Assembly: GCA_019925105.1 (NCBI GenBank)
Contig: JAHGAU010000017.1
Location: forward strand, 186,001-250,000
From: Niebla homalea
Lineage: Eukaryota; Ascomycota; Lecanoromycetes; Lecanorales; Ramalinaceae
Reading direction: 5' to 3'
DNA: 64,000 bases
The notes under the pieces are model-generated. The model saw only the letters and a program-made list of their open reading frames with translations, had not been told where the DNA came from and searched no databases. A program made the translations under genes and the position numbers. The number at the start of each line of letters is the position of its first letter. The first letter of the stretch is position 1. Positions 23,017-33,565 of the stretch are shown in pieces.

Positions 23017-23463
23017 TCATCTGCCCCCACTGACCATCTTACCCAGGCGATCGAAATCGGCCTTTCCGGTGCTGAGGAAATATCTGATCGTCCTCAGATC
23101 CGTCTCTTGCCTGTGTCTCTCAAACTCTGCTCTTGCATACTCGCGCATCCCTGCCCTTGCTACAGGATCTGGAAGCTTGTAACAGCTACGCATGATGGTT
23201 CGATACAGAGCGATGGCACGCTGGCGTAGCAGGAAATGGTCCAATGAGAGAGGAGGAGCGGATGATGCGGGGAATCGTGACGGTCGTTGTGGTTTGCCTG
23301 CGGATTTCGAGGCAGCTGTCCGACAAATGGTGGTGGGCGAATGGTGGGCAATGGGAAGACGACCTTTGACTCGACAGCTAGAGGCCGGAAGCATGAATGT
23401 TGCAAACGGAGATGTTAGTTGTGCATATTGCCCTCCTGTGATTGCATCCAACTCATTACTCAT
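23017..23463 (-). CDS. LYR-motif protein, LYRM2-like
   Basis: Complex1_LYR family protein of the mitochondrial matrix; LYR proteins aid Fe-S delivery or respiratory complex assembly together with acyl carrier protein. Single exon, 148 aa. The domain begins at LSLDHFLLRQRAIALYRTIM, which contains the LYR tripeptide, and continues REYARAEFERHRQETDLRTI, closely following LYRM2. The N-terminal 70 residues are Ser/Arg-rich and poor in acids, consistent with a mitochondrial presequence. Confidence 0.85.
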   Translation of the reverse strand: MSNELDAITGGQYAQLTSPFATFMLPASSCRVKGRLPIAHHSPTTICRTAASKSAGKPQRPSRFPASSAPPLSLDHFLLRQRAIALYRTIMRSCYKLPDPVARAGMREYARAEFERHRQETDLRTIRYFLSTGKADFDRLGKMVSGGR

Positions 23464-24205
23464 CCCATTGATTTGTCACATCACTTACCCGGCTCAATGC
23501 GGTGCCAAGACTTGATCCACAAGAATGAACGATTCTCTGAATCCGGCGACGACCAATAAATCAGTTGAATTCCTGTCACAGCTCAATCTCTGACTTCATG
23601 CTACCAAGTTTGACCGTAAAGGGTGTGGTGGTTCGGGAGCACGAATAATTTATATCCAAATGTTGCCATATGAATGGAATGTCAGCTAGATAATGCATCT
23701 ACAGTAATGAAGTCAACATTTCTGTGCACTTGCATTACGTCCGGATTTCGCTACGAGATGCAGAAAGCCAGATCCTATGCTGGGCAAATAGCCGATGGAT
23801 TTTGAACTTCCAGTCAGCGTTGTTTGAGGTATATATCTATGTTATTTGCTCAACGACCAGCCAGTTCGAAAAAGAGATCGTTGCGGACATTTTCCGCCGG
23901 CATCGTGCCTAATGACGTCACTCCTAATTTTGGTATGTTTGTTGACTGCGGAAGAGAACTTGTTGCCATGTTTGCAGACGTCGATACATATGTACACAAC
24001 ATCCACAGCGTCCGAACTCGCGCAGAAGTCCTATTCGCGCTGAAGCGAGTGGCACACAAATCTTGATACCTAGGGAGGGGTGATCCTTGACTCAACAGAC
24101 GTGCCAATTGAATGCTCGCGCACGCGTCTTCATGGCCAATCGCATCAATGCGTAAAGCGTGAGAGAGTCCTAACAGCGCGCGCAGGGCGCATCAAGACAT
24201 ACACA
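23464..24205. other. Divergent upstream region, LYRM2-like and NatD-like genes
   Basis: About 740 bp between two divergently transcribed genes. No supported gene. An in-frame upstream extension of the NatD-like frame reaches 24080 but starts with poorly conserved residues. Confidence 0.5.
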
Positions 24206-25150
24206 ATGGGCGATTCTGGTCCTCCAAAAGTGTCATCCCCATTCAAAACCGTCGAACCCACAAGTCCACCCCCCACCCTCACATCCACGTCAACACGATC
24301 ACTTACCGTCCAGCCCATCGACTCTCCAACCACTTCACCAGACCCCCGCAAGATGTCATCTAAATACCTGATCGAATCCCTCAACGCCCTCCCCCTCTCG
24401 ACCTACCAATCCCAACTCCTCCCCTCCCCCCTGACCCTCCACCCGGGACAGCCATCCAATGCAGACTCAAGCGTGTCACCACCACTCACGACCCTCTCCT
24501 TCGCGTCCACCAAGACCATGACCGCCGCCGATTTCACCGCCTGCTTCTCCCTCATCGAATCCACCTCCTCGGTCTCGTACGCTTATTCCAGCTTCGGCTG
24601 GTCGCCCGCGCAGAAACATCAGGAGATGCGATTGCCCGATCTGCGGTATCTGTTGGTGAAGGAGCGATACACGCCAACGGGTCGGATGGCGCGGTCAACT
24701 CTCAAACGTAGGAGGGGAGGGGAGGGGTTGTGGCGGGTGGTGGGGTTCATGTCATTCATGCTCACGTACGAGGATGGGTATGAGGTGGTCTATTGCTATG
24801 AGGTGCATTTGGCTGAGGCGTTGAGGGGCAAGGGAGTGGGGAAACAGCTGATGAGGATCCTTGAGGGCGTGGGGGAGCGGGCGGGGGTGCAGAAGGTGAT
24901 GTTGACGGTGCTGTGTGCGAACGAGGGAGCGAGGGGATTTTATGAGAGGTTGGGTTATAACGAGGACGAGTATAGTCCTGGACCGAGGGTTCTCAGGGGA
25001 GGAGTGGTGAAGGAAGCGGACTATCAGATCTTGTCCAAGCCTCTGCAGGAGGTGATACGAAGACCAGAACATGTGACCAACAAGAAGAGAAAGTACAATG
25101 AGATTCGAACAGTTGATGACATCCACTTAGAAGGAAGTTATTATATCTGA
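24206..25150 (+). CDS. N-alpha-acetyltransferase NatD (Naa40/Nat4)-like
   Basis: GNAT-fold enzyme that acetylates the N-termini of histones H4 and H2A. Single exon, 314 aa from the ATG at 24206 (MGDSGPPK); an in-frame ATG at 24353 (MSSKYLIESLN) could also serve. Family marks: CFSLIESTSSVSYAYSSFGW, MRLPDLRYLLV, and YCYEVHLAEALRGKGVGKQL, which holds the acetyl-CoA loop RGKGVG. KVMLTVLCANEGARGFYERL and YNEDEYSPGP complete the fold. The first 50 residues are Pro/Ser/Thr-rich and probably disordered. The last 10 bases overlap the 3' end of the convergent PIG-U gene. Confidence 0.92.
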   Translation: MGDSGPPKVSSPFKTVEPTSPPPTLTSTSTRSLTVQPIDSPTTSPDPRKMSSKYLIESLNALPLSTYQSQLLPSPLTLHPGQPSNADSSVSPPLTTLSFASTKTMTAADFTACFSLIESTSSVSYAYSSFGWSPAQKHQEMRLPDLRYLLVKERYTPTGRMARSTLKRRRGGEGLWRVVGFMSFMLTYEDGYEVVYCYEVHLAEALRGKGVGKQLMRILEGVGERAGVQKVMLTVLCANEGARGFYERLGYNEDEYSPGPRVLRGGVVKEADYQILSKPLQEVIRRPEHVTNKKRKYNEIRTVDDIHLEGSYYI

Positions 25151-27000
25151 CGAATCTCTTTGCCCCTCATCTCCGGCCGCTCGACCTCCCATTCATCCCT
25201 CAGCACCGCAAACAGCGAATCCGCAAGGATAAGGACCAGCCCCAAGCTCCACACGAGCGTGATGGCATAGAAGAAATTGGCGTTCCCTGAACCGGCATAC
25301 ACCCAAAGATGATAAAAGGCCGGCCCAAGAAGGGAGGCGTAGAGGAGTGCGGAGACGGCGAAGAAGGTATACCTCATCACTGCAACAACTTGGTCAGCCT
25401 CATCCCTAGACGTCAAGCAAGTTGGACTTACACCCAAAAACATGCCGATAAAGCGGCAACATTGACAGCCACAATCCGGTATCCCCAATAGTCGGATACG
25501 GCTTGAAGATGGCGAAGATGCCCAGCATCGTCACCACAACAAACAACGGCTGCTTCCTCAACCGTATACACAGCCCACCCACATAGCCACCCAAATGCAG
25601 CCAAAATACTCCCAAGAAGAACTCGCGGAAAGAATCGAACATCTCGATGAAGAAATACCACCATAGTCCTATATTGGGTGTCAAATCCGGGACGAGCAAT
25701 TGGACACCATATGTTGAGCTGATGAATTCCCAGCTCCCGCCTGTGAGGATGTAGGAGATGTAGAGGAGCCATGCCAGACCCACGAGGAAAACGGCGGTGT
25801 GTTTGGCGGCGAAAAGCCAAATTGATGATGATGATGATGCTTCGTCACCGCTCTCCCTTCCCACTGCTTCCTTCTTACCATCTCTCTCTGCTGATGACTT
25901 TAATCTCTCCTCCTCTTGCCTATCATACCCCAACAACACCATCGGCGCCACCAACAGCGCCGGATACATGCTCAAGTAACTCGCAACCCCCAAACCCATC
26001 ATCGCGCTCATGGGTTTATTACTCACTGCGTGCGCCACGCTCCATAGGATCGCCACGCTCGTGAATATACTGGTAGGCCGACCGATGCATGTAGCGATGA
26101 TGAGGGGGTTGAAGAGGTACGCCGCAGCAATGATCCAATTCGGCCATCCTTCCCCGGATCTGGGGCTTTTAAATAGCCGTGTCCTTTCTGCCTGTGCGGA
26201 ATCGGCGATTTGGACGAGTGCGTGTGCCGCAAGGAGATCGAGGATTATGTAGAGGAGCGCGGTGGTGAGATGGAAGTGGTCGGTAGGGATGAGGCTGAAG
26301 AGGGCGAGGAGAAGAGGAGCCTGTGGGTGAAAATTTCAGTCTCTTGGGGGAGGGGAAGGGGAAGGGGAAGGATGGACACGTACTTGGTGAAAGACCCCAC
26401 CATCATAGGGGCTGACATTATGCGTATACAGAAACAGTCCTTCTTTTACTGTAAACGACGACAAATTAGCATGGGTAGCTTTGGCGATTCTCCCACTCCT
26501 TTGCTGCGTCCCGTGCTCCCAATCTTCATCAACGCCCGTTCCTCCAGCCCTGCCATTCTCAGCACGGTTTCCCAGCTCCATCCCCTTTAACCCCCTCCTG
26601 ACTCTCTCCCCACCTTTTCCCCAGACGACCAACCGCGTCCCCAATCCCCCGTGCCACCCCCCAAACCGTTCCAACTCCAATCCACCAACCCCACCCCTCC
26701 CCCCCAAAGAACAAAATCCCCACCAACCCCCCAAAGAACCCGCAAAAAAAAAACCCAAAAAAACCCACACTGCTTGAACCCACACACACAACTCGCCACC
26801 TCGACCCTCCCCTCCAGCAGTCCCGCGAGCCCCCCGCCCCCGCCCCCGGGCACGGCGGCCCCGGGGGCCAGGAGGAACGCGGCCCTCAGCGCCGCGGCGG
26901 CCGCGTAGGCGAGGAATAAGCGATTATTACTATTGTTGTTGGTGCGGCGGAGGGGAAAGGAGGAGGAGGAGGAGGAGCCTCTGTCGGGTGCCATAATCAT
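25141..27000 (-). CDS. GAB1: GPI transamidase subunit PIG-U/Gab1
   Basis: Multi-pass ER membrane subunit of the GPI transamidase. Exons complement(25141..25379, 25432..26320, 26384..26448, 26769..27000) give 474 aa in frame. The N-terminal exon has a low-complexity Ser/Asn start, a hydrophobic segment, and RVEVASCVCGFKQ. The splice then gives LKEGLFLYTHNVSPYDGGVF, the PIG-U signature. LFNPLIIATCIGRPTSIF, VPDLTPNIGLWWYFFIEMF, IFKPYPTIGDTGLWLSMLPL and LWVYAGSGNANFFYAITLVW follow in family order. A Ser/Glu-rich loop near VGRESGDEASSSSS is expanded. Intron 1 is 320 bp and G-rich on the transcribed-product strand; the others are 52-63 bp. Confidence 0.95.
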
Positions 27001-27704
27001 TCACTCATTCACTCACTCATGAGTGTGGCTGGGGTTGTACGTATGTATGTATGAGGGATGAAGGAAGAAGCTGCGAAGGAGGCGCGTGCATGCCCAAGGC
27101 TGTAGGGCTGATTATTACATGATCATCTCGGGAATAGATCCGGGATCGTATCAAAGGTGTGTCTTGGCGTGGCGTGGTGAGGCGAGGGGAGGCACTAAAT
27201 TAGCCGGGCGGAAGAGAACATGCTGCAGCGTTGTGAACAGATACTGTAAAAAGTCATGGATTTGCAAAGTGGATTGGTGTATACTAATTAGGGCTCATTG
27301 CTGATCTCGGACAAAGGGGAAGGGTTCACCTCAGTGGGGATGATAAGTAACAGGTGATGTGATGCAGCTGACAGGATTAATGACGATTCCTCTGGTATTG
27401 GAAGTTCTATCTGAAAGGATGGAGAAACATTTGTGCTGTGTCTTGGGACAATGAGCCGGAAGATCAATACTATCCACCATTCCACGTCTGATTGATGTTG
27501 TAGGGGACGTTTAATTGCATGTGATATGTGCTCGCTATTGATAGGTCTCGGGCAGATAAATCTGCCATTCGATACAATGGCTAACCCTGATCTTTCTGGC
27601 AAACTGTGGGGGTGCAAAGATCTTGAGCAATATCTTCTGAGAGTGTGAGTATGAGAGTGGATGTCGACTGTACTGAAATTGTAGGACCAGCACAGTCTAT
27701 TGCT
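27001..27704. other. Intergenic, PIG-U promoter side
   Basis: No supported gene. Just upstream of PIG-U are tandem cactcatt-like repeats (about 27001-27020) and a gtatgtatgtatg run (27040-27052). Confidence 0.5.
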
Positions 27705-29115
27705 TCAGGCCCATTTGCCGAGTAGTGCCATCAAGCCTAGGGGAAAACAGCTGTTAGTCCTATGTATTCCTTTGGTGACATCCCCAAATGGCCACCGCAA
27801 AATTGGCCATACCATGAGAAATGCTGGAATGGGATTGAGAAAGACTCACCGGCACCGAGAGTCATGACGAAGACAGCAAATAGCACCGTCTTCATCGGCG
27901 CCCTCCTCATGGTAGCGCTGAACATGAACTCGTGAGCCATCAACTCCACCAGACCGGTGTAGATCAGGATGCCTGCACTGAGACTGTCGAATACGCCATT
28001 GACGATCAGAGCAGTCTGACTGCCAGGTGCATAGGAATTTCTCACGCCCAGGCCCACGGCAATCGAGATTGGGGTAGTCAGGCCGTACAGCATGGCCAAG
28101 TAGTAAGGGGTGTATCTTCGTTTCTGCGGCCATGGCGTCGCTGCAAGTCGGGAGCCCAGACCTAGACCTTCAAATGTTTGGTGGAAGACCAGAACGACAT
28201 AGAGTGTATCGAACTCCGCGCCAGAAACGGCTAGAGTGAGACCGATGAAGATGGAGTGGAAGATGACACCAAACTCGAGGATCAGGATGGCGGTGATCTG
28301 CGCGCTGTAGTCTTCGATCTCATTGATGGTTCGGCCCTTGCCACCAATCTCGTCGTCGTCTTGCGCGATACTGCTTTGTCCCTCGAAGACGTCGTCGAAC
28401 ATGTTCCTGCTAGACTTGCGTGGCGGAGAGTCTGTTGAGGAAGGATTGTCCCGGTGATCGCGAGTGTGTCCGAGATGATCTTCTCCGGGAGTATGTACGC
28501 TTGTGCGGCGGTCATTCATCACAACGGCACCGGAGGGGTCGCGCTCGTTGGCGGTGCGTGTGCTGAATGTTGCGAAGCGCATGGCCATCAGTTCGACGAA
28601 GAAGAGGACAAAGACCATCATGAGAGCGATCCCTTCTACCCAGTCATACTCTGTGATGGGTCCGGTGAGGCATGGATTGGTAAGTGCATCGTTGGCGGGT
28701 GCAAGCAGCTGTTTCAATGAGGTCAGCGAATGTGCGAGCATCGATGAGAAGGCGTCAGTATACATGGATGAAGGCTGTTGCTATGATGACCCCTGAACCA
28801 AAGTATTTGGCAATGAAGAATACCCATGATGGAACACCGACGCCACGATGACGTTCAGCAAAGACGGGGAAGAGGGCGCCTAGAGGTCGGCTTGTGTCAG
28901 TATGAGGCCCACTGGAAGTCTCGCGATGACGCACCAAAGCTGGATCCGATGAGAATGACAAAGATGGCTGAGATCCTCACCCCCATCCTGCCATTGTAGT
29001 CATTGCTGGGTTCACAAGCAGGTGGTGCGTCAGTGGCTGCAGCTGCGGAGGAGAATGCAGCGCCGGATGCTACTTGTCGAGCGACCACGTCGGCTATATG
29101 CTGCACCGCGGACAT
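27705..29115 (-). CDS. ZIP-family zinc transporter (Zrt1/Zrt2-like)
   Basis: Plasma-membrane Zn(II) importer of the ZIP family. Exons complement(27705..27736, 27850..28708, 28764..28879, 28935..29115) give 395 aa; the last exon adds only ten residues ending MALLGKWA, the usual fungal ZRT ending. TM1 is VRISAIFVILIGSSFG. The second segment has KYFGSGVIIATAFIHLL, spliced between His and Leu. The large cytosolic loop contains His-bearing stretches (HTPGEDHLGHTRDHRD). The metal-binding helices are EFGVIFHSIFIGLTLAVSG and VVLVFHQTFEGLGLGSRLA. ILIYTGLVELMAHEF completes the core. Expression is probably zinc-controlled by analogy with ZRT genes; no operator was identified. Confidence 0.94.
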
Positions 29116-30755
29116 TTTGAAGGTTCAGGCGTATGTTAAAGATGCAGAATAAGCGTGTCGGAAAGTTTGCAGGGCAACGGCTAGCCACTTGGACTTTGAT
29201 CAGCTTGCAAGAAGGTTGGAGGGGGGAAAGAGGATATGAAGTGGACGGGAAATAGAAGTTCTATCTACAGATGATCAACTCCACAGCAGGCTGAGGCGAA
29301 GGGTCCAAGACTGAGGGTCTCCTGCAGGCTGAGGCACGCAAGAGAAGATGAGAGGTTGGGATGGGGGATATGCATGTGATTCAATACTTAAAGAAGTATA
29401 CGTACGGCCAGCACCGATGCTAAATCCGATTTGGAGATGGATTACGTTGGTACAATAGTACTTGTGGCACAATTCTTCCCCCGCAAACCCTCTCCAAGGA
29501 TCTCCAAGGAAAGGATCTGGCGTATGACTGGTTGTTGGCCCCAAGGATAGCGGTTAGGCTCCGGTCTTGAACAGTTCCAGTGAGAAATTTACGTGTGGTT
29601 CGTGGTTGGGACTCGGGACGGAAGAATTAATGGAGACAGATGACTGCATGACATTTGTCCATTATTGTTCCGTTTTCCAACAGCCGGCTTCCAAGCAGGC
29701 TCCCACAGCGGGCAAATCTCCGAGATGCGTGGGTGTGGGGGGAAAGTCGTGACTTGAGGTGGTGTACCCTTGAGGCGGCCTTGGCAGGACCTCGCAAAGC
29801 TCGAACAAAACACTATTCTTGATGACGTAAGGCCGATAAGCACGTGACGTTCAATCTTTCTATACCAGAAGATTTTCACCACAACTATACCGGTAGCCCG
29901 GTCGTGTCGGTGGCACAGATACACCAATACTGTGAAAACTGCCACCAGGGCGGTTGCACTGCGTATGATGGTTTAGGGAGAGGGCGGCACTTCATCAGCA
30001 TTCTCAGTCCAATGATCCATGATTGTCGAGAGGATGTCGTGTCGGTCTATCGCCTCCAGTCGTTGCAGCGAAGAGTGGTGCAGAGGACCATCTCGCAGTA
30101 TCCCATACTTTCTTCTGATAACAGTCCATCATGCTTGCTGATGGTGGAAAACCGGGGCTATCAACTACAGACTTATCGATTTTGGCTTTTGCTCTGAAAA
30201 TGTTCATTTGAAATTCTTGCGTCTTGAGATTGCATCTTGGTGTTTGTTCGTCCCGCGCTGGTCGCATACATACCGTGGAACACGAGATGATAAGAGAGAC
30301 TCGGGGTCCTGCTTTTTAGGGTTCAATCTCATTGTGCATGGCGTGGCAATTAGAAATTATCTACGCGATCCCTGTCCAATCACATACTGAGACTGCCTGA
30401 AAGTTGCACTCGACGTAAAAGATCACCAACAATCTGCAAAGGATTTTACTACTACTGGGGCTGAGTTTTTGTGACGTGGTTTAAATACCTCCTTGCCAGG
30501 AGAGGGTCAATCCTGGGGCTGAAAGAGAAATGTTACCAGCAATCAGACGAGCCAAATGGTCTGGGCCAGAGGATTAGAAATATCCGAGCAGTCTCTCTCC
30601 TCTTTATGATGGTCCTGCATTCCCAATCGCCTCCCTTCAATACCTGAGCAATCCACGCACATTTCAAAGCAAAGCCTTCCATCAGTCTCAAAGCCATAAT
30701 AGACTGATCAACACTGTTCACCAAAGCCAGCAGTCAAATCTCCTACGTCCTTACA
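29116..30755. other. Intergenic, no supported gene
   Basis: About 1.6 kb. Open frames are short, without domains, and differ on the two strands. A TATA-like tttaaatac stands near 30479, well upstream of the next coding start. This is about where conserved genes give way to accessory DNA. Confidence 0.45.
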
Positions 30756-31171
30756 ATGTACTCTCCCTCCCTCCTTGTCAACCTCCTCACCCTCTTCGCT
30801 CTGACAACCGCTTTTCCCCACCCCCCAAGACTTAGTCAACGACGAAGCGCCCGAAGACTGCATGGCAGGCGACTTTGTGCAGGGTTGCCTTCCTGGACTT
30901 CAGATCCTTTTAAACCACCACCAGTGCGATAAATATTACTGGCCATCCGTCGGTGCCTATTCCGTGTGGGATGCTGCTCAGTGCACCGTAAGTCGCTCTC
31001 TCCTCATCTCTTATAATGCGATCTGGAACTCCCTTATCTGGTTGGCCATTTGGGATTCGCTAATGTGTTGATGTATATGTGTATGGATAGTCATGTCTCA
31101 TGGGTTTTTTGGGCTCGACGCCCCCTCAGGTTGGGAATATGAGTCTCGGGAAGGGGCCGTGCGGCACCTAA
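30756..31171 (+). pseudogene. Small secreted Cys-rich protein, frameshifted
   Basis: The frame starts with a signal-peptide-like segment (MYSPSLLVNLLTLFALTTAF) and reaches a C-run at 30821-30826. From there the protein-like sequence continues in another frame, with CMAGDFVQGC, HHQCDKYYW and WDAAQCT, to a GTAAGT donor at 30988. Exon 2 (31091-31171) continues in phase with SCLMGF and stops after GPCGT. Six cysteines would follow the signal peptide. The summed exons are one base out of frame, so there is one extra or missing base near the homopolymer. It may be a genuine lesion or a sequencing error in the C-run. Small size, secretion signal and even cysteine count suggest an effector-like protein; no family recognised. 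Confidence 0.5.
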
Positions 31172-31858
31172 TTTGGGCCAGGAGGCAAGTACGGAACCAA
31201 ACCTTTCGGGATAGTGATGGGAAGTTGAGCGCCTTTGTCATTGTTTACCATCGCCAAACACTTTTGAAACACAGCAGCTGCCGACAGACAGTCTTTTGAG
31301 CTCTATAACAAGAGTGTGGATTAGGATTCGCAAGCGCCGGATCTATGGGTTTGCTCTACAGCTACATGCACCCTCTACTGTGTATTCGCGTCTATCGATA
31401 TGGTCAATCAACTCTTCGACATGCTCCCGTACCCTTGTTCTCCGCGCTCTTAGTTCTTGCTAAAAAGCTAGACCTGGTACTCAACGTCTGTTCCAGCAAA
31501 TACAATTACCATCCTTCATCCCGTCTGTAATGTCTCAAGACTCTCCTTCTGAGCCTTCTTTTCAGTGCTTTGTCCCGAAATACTGTCTTTGTTCATTTCT
31601 CCTTCTTCTTGTGATGTACCGATTCTTTAAGTATCGAATAAGCTTGACAGCAGGCAAGATCATCAAACAAAGACGAGACAATGGAAGCCTTGTCTGTGCA
31701 CCGCTTCTCGACACACAATGGTGACGGCAGCGCGAATCTTTTAAAGTTGCTGCTCAAGCATCCTCTCCATCGTACATCACACCTCGACGATCCTCATCTT
31801 CAGGACATCTTCATCCTCTCCTTTATATATATACGCCACCACTACTCAAACATCTATC
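31172..31858. promoter_or_regulatory. Upstream region of the 568-aa protein gene, TATA-like box
   Basis: No gene supported. A strong TATA-like tttatatatata lies at about 31822-31833, 25-35 bp before the ATG at 31859. If it is the TATA box, the 5' leader is very short. Confidence 0.45.
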
Positions 31859-33565
31859 ATGTCTGCCGTAGACATTCCATCGGCTTTTATGCCCGCAGAC
31901 TTGTCCTTTGAGGACTTCGATTGGTCAAGCTTAGGCGACCTTGAGCCCACGACGGATTATATCCACGCTCCGAAGATGTCATTTGATGCTTCACAATTTG
32001 ACCTCACCGATTTCGGGGCCTCAACGACCAGCTTCAGTGAGCAGCTTACCACTGGCGCCCCTGACGCAGACGTGAACGTCGATCTGGCCCAACCACAGCC
32101 AACAGACTTAGATGCTGTAGGACTACTCGATCTGACTGATGAACAAGTCGCTAACTTCACTGACTTCGTCCAGAGTCTCGACCCAGGTAACCAGGACTTG
32201 AGTGATCCTCAAGCACTTGACTTCGCCGGCTTCGACTTCAACGGCTTTGAACCCAGCACAGAAGTTAGTGGAGAACCCAACGTACCCTTGATTGATCCTC
32301 TGACACCAGGGTTCCAGTTCAACGGCTTTGAACCTGGTACAGAAGTTAGTGGAGAAGCCACCATCCCCTTTGACGATTCTCTAACACCAGGTCTCCAGTT
32401 CGACTTCGAGGCGCCAATGGCAGCGCCCATGAATTACCCCATGACTCATGGAATGCTGGACATGAGGTATGCTCCTTCATCACACCCTGCCCACGTGGGC
32501 TACCCCGATGTGCCGCTTGACCCGTTCTCGTGCACTTCCGTGCCTTACTATAACCCACGATCCTTTCCTTGGGGCACTTCCTCCTCGATGCCCCAGAGCT
32601 ATCATCGAAATCCCTTTGGACAGATCACCCCGGCAGGCATGCAACAGTCCAGTCTGGACCCTTCTCTATGGCCAGTGGGCCCGCCAGGTGGGTTGTATCA
32701 ACCCATGACCAACCCCCTCGCCGAGGAATCCTACTCCCTCGACGAGGACTACCTCGCGCCCGCCCCACGCAAACGTCGTGCCGCGCCTCGGAGCAGCAAT
32801 TCCCCAAGCCCGCTGACGAAGAAGGCCCGCCGCGCCACGATCAAGAATTACCTCGAGGCCAAAACGGCCACCGACGCCGCCACCGCCAATGTGGCTGCCG
32901 TCGCCGCCGAAGAAGCCGGTGATGATGATGATGATGAGGCCGCCGCCGCCTCGCCCGCCAACGACTCTGGCCTGGATGCTGACGGTGAGCTCTCCCCACT
33001 CTACCCGGAAGATTTCCCCCCCAACACCATCACCCTTCCCCCAGGCCTCACCGCCGCCGATCGCCAGCATTATCGTGAGCGCATGAACCTCATGCGAGCG
33101 AATCGGTGGGCGGCATTCGGTCTGGACCCCTCCTCCTCCTCCATCATGCCCCCCTCCCCCAACCTCCACAACACGGTCGAGAGCACATCCCCCCCTCTAG
33201 CACCCGATTTCGATTTCTCCCTCCCTCCCATTCCCGACCCCTCTCCATCTAGCCGCGAGCAACCCCGACCCGCTCCTCGGGGACGTTCCCGCCGTGCCGG
33301 CGGTGTGGTGCGCGCGGCCCAGTTCGCTCCTGCTCATCGTCAGAAGCAGCATTTGTACGGTGACGCTGATGAATCCTCGCCGCCGCGCATCCAGGGCCGA
33401 CGATTCAAGCACGCCGGGCGCAAGATCCACGTGGCGCAGACCCCCGAGGTCATCGCGCGGAACGCGGCCAGGCGGGAGCGGTACCGCAATTCGCTGACGC
33501 CCGAGCAGAGGCGGCAGTATGACTCCGAGAGGCCGGCGCAGATCCGGGTCACGGACGTGCAGTAG
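31859..33565 (+). CDS. Low-complexity, probably nuclear protein of unknown function
   Basis: Single exon, 568 aa, no recognised domain. The N-terminal 170 residues are acidic with hydrophobic repeats (LSFEDFDWSSLGDLEP, FDLTDFGAS), resembling a transcription activation region. An imperfect repeat of about 38 residues occurs twice or more (FNGFEPSTEVSGEPNVPL and FNGFEPGTEVSGEATIPF). The middle is Pro/Tyr/Gln-rich. A bipartite basic nuclear-localisation-like stretch follows (PRKRRAAPRSSNSPSPLTKK), then an Ala-rich part with a six-Asp run. The C-terminus is basic (ARRERYRNSLTPEQRRQYDS). Clean open frame and a TATA-like box support a real gene. DNA binding is not shown by any motif. Confidence 0.65.
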   Translation: MSAVDIPSAFMPADLSFEDFDWSSLGDLEPTTDYIHAPKMSFDASQFDLTDFGASTTSFSEQLTTGAPDADVNVDLAQPQPTDLDAVGLLDLTDEQVANFTDFVQSLDPGNQDLSDPQALDFAGFDFNGFEPSTEVSGEPNVPLIDPLTPGFQFNGFEPGTEVSGEATIPFDDSLTPGLQFDFEAPMAAPMNYPMTHGMLDMRYAPSSHPAHVGYPDVPLDPFSCTSVPYYNPRSFPWGTSSSMPQSYHRNPFGQITPAGMQQSSLDPSLWPVGPPGGLYQPMTNPLAEESYSLDEDYLAPAPRKRRAAPRSSNSPSPLTKKARRATIKNYLEAKTATDAATANVAAVAAEEAGDDDDDEAAAASPANDSGLDADGELSPLYPEDFPPNTITLPPGLTAADRQHYRERMNLMRANRWAAFGLDPSSSSIMPPSPNLHNTVESTSPPLAPDFDFSLPPIPDPSPSSREQPRPAPRGRSRRAGGVVRAAQFAPAHRQKQHLYGDADESSPPRIQGRRFKHAGRKIHVAQTPEVIARNAARRERYRNSLTPEQRRQYDSERPAQIRVTDVQ

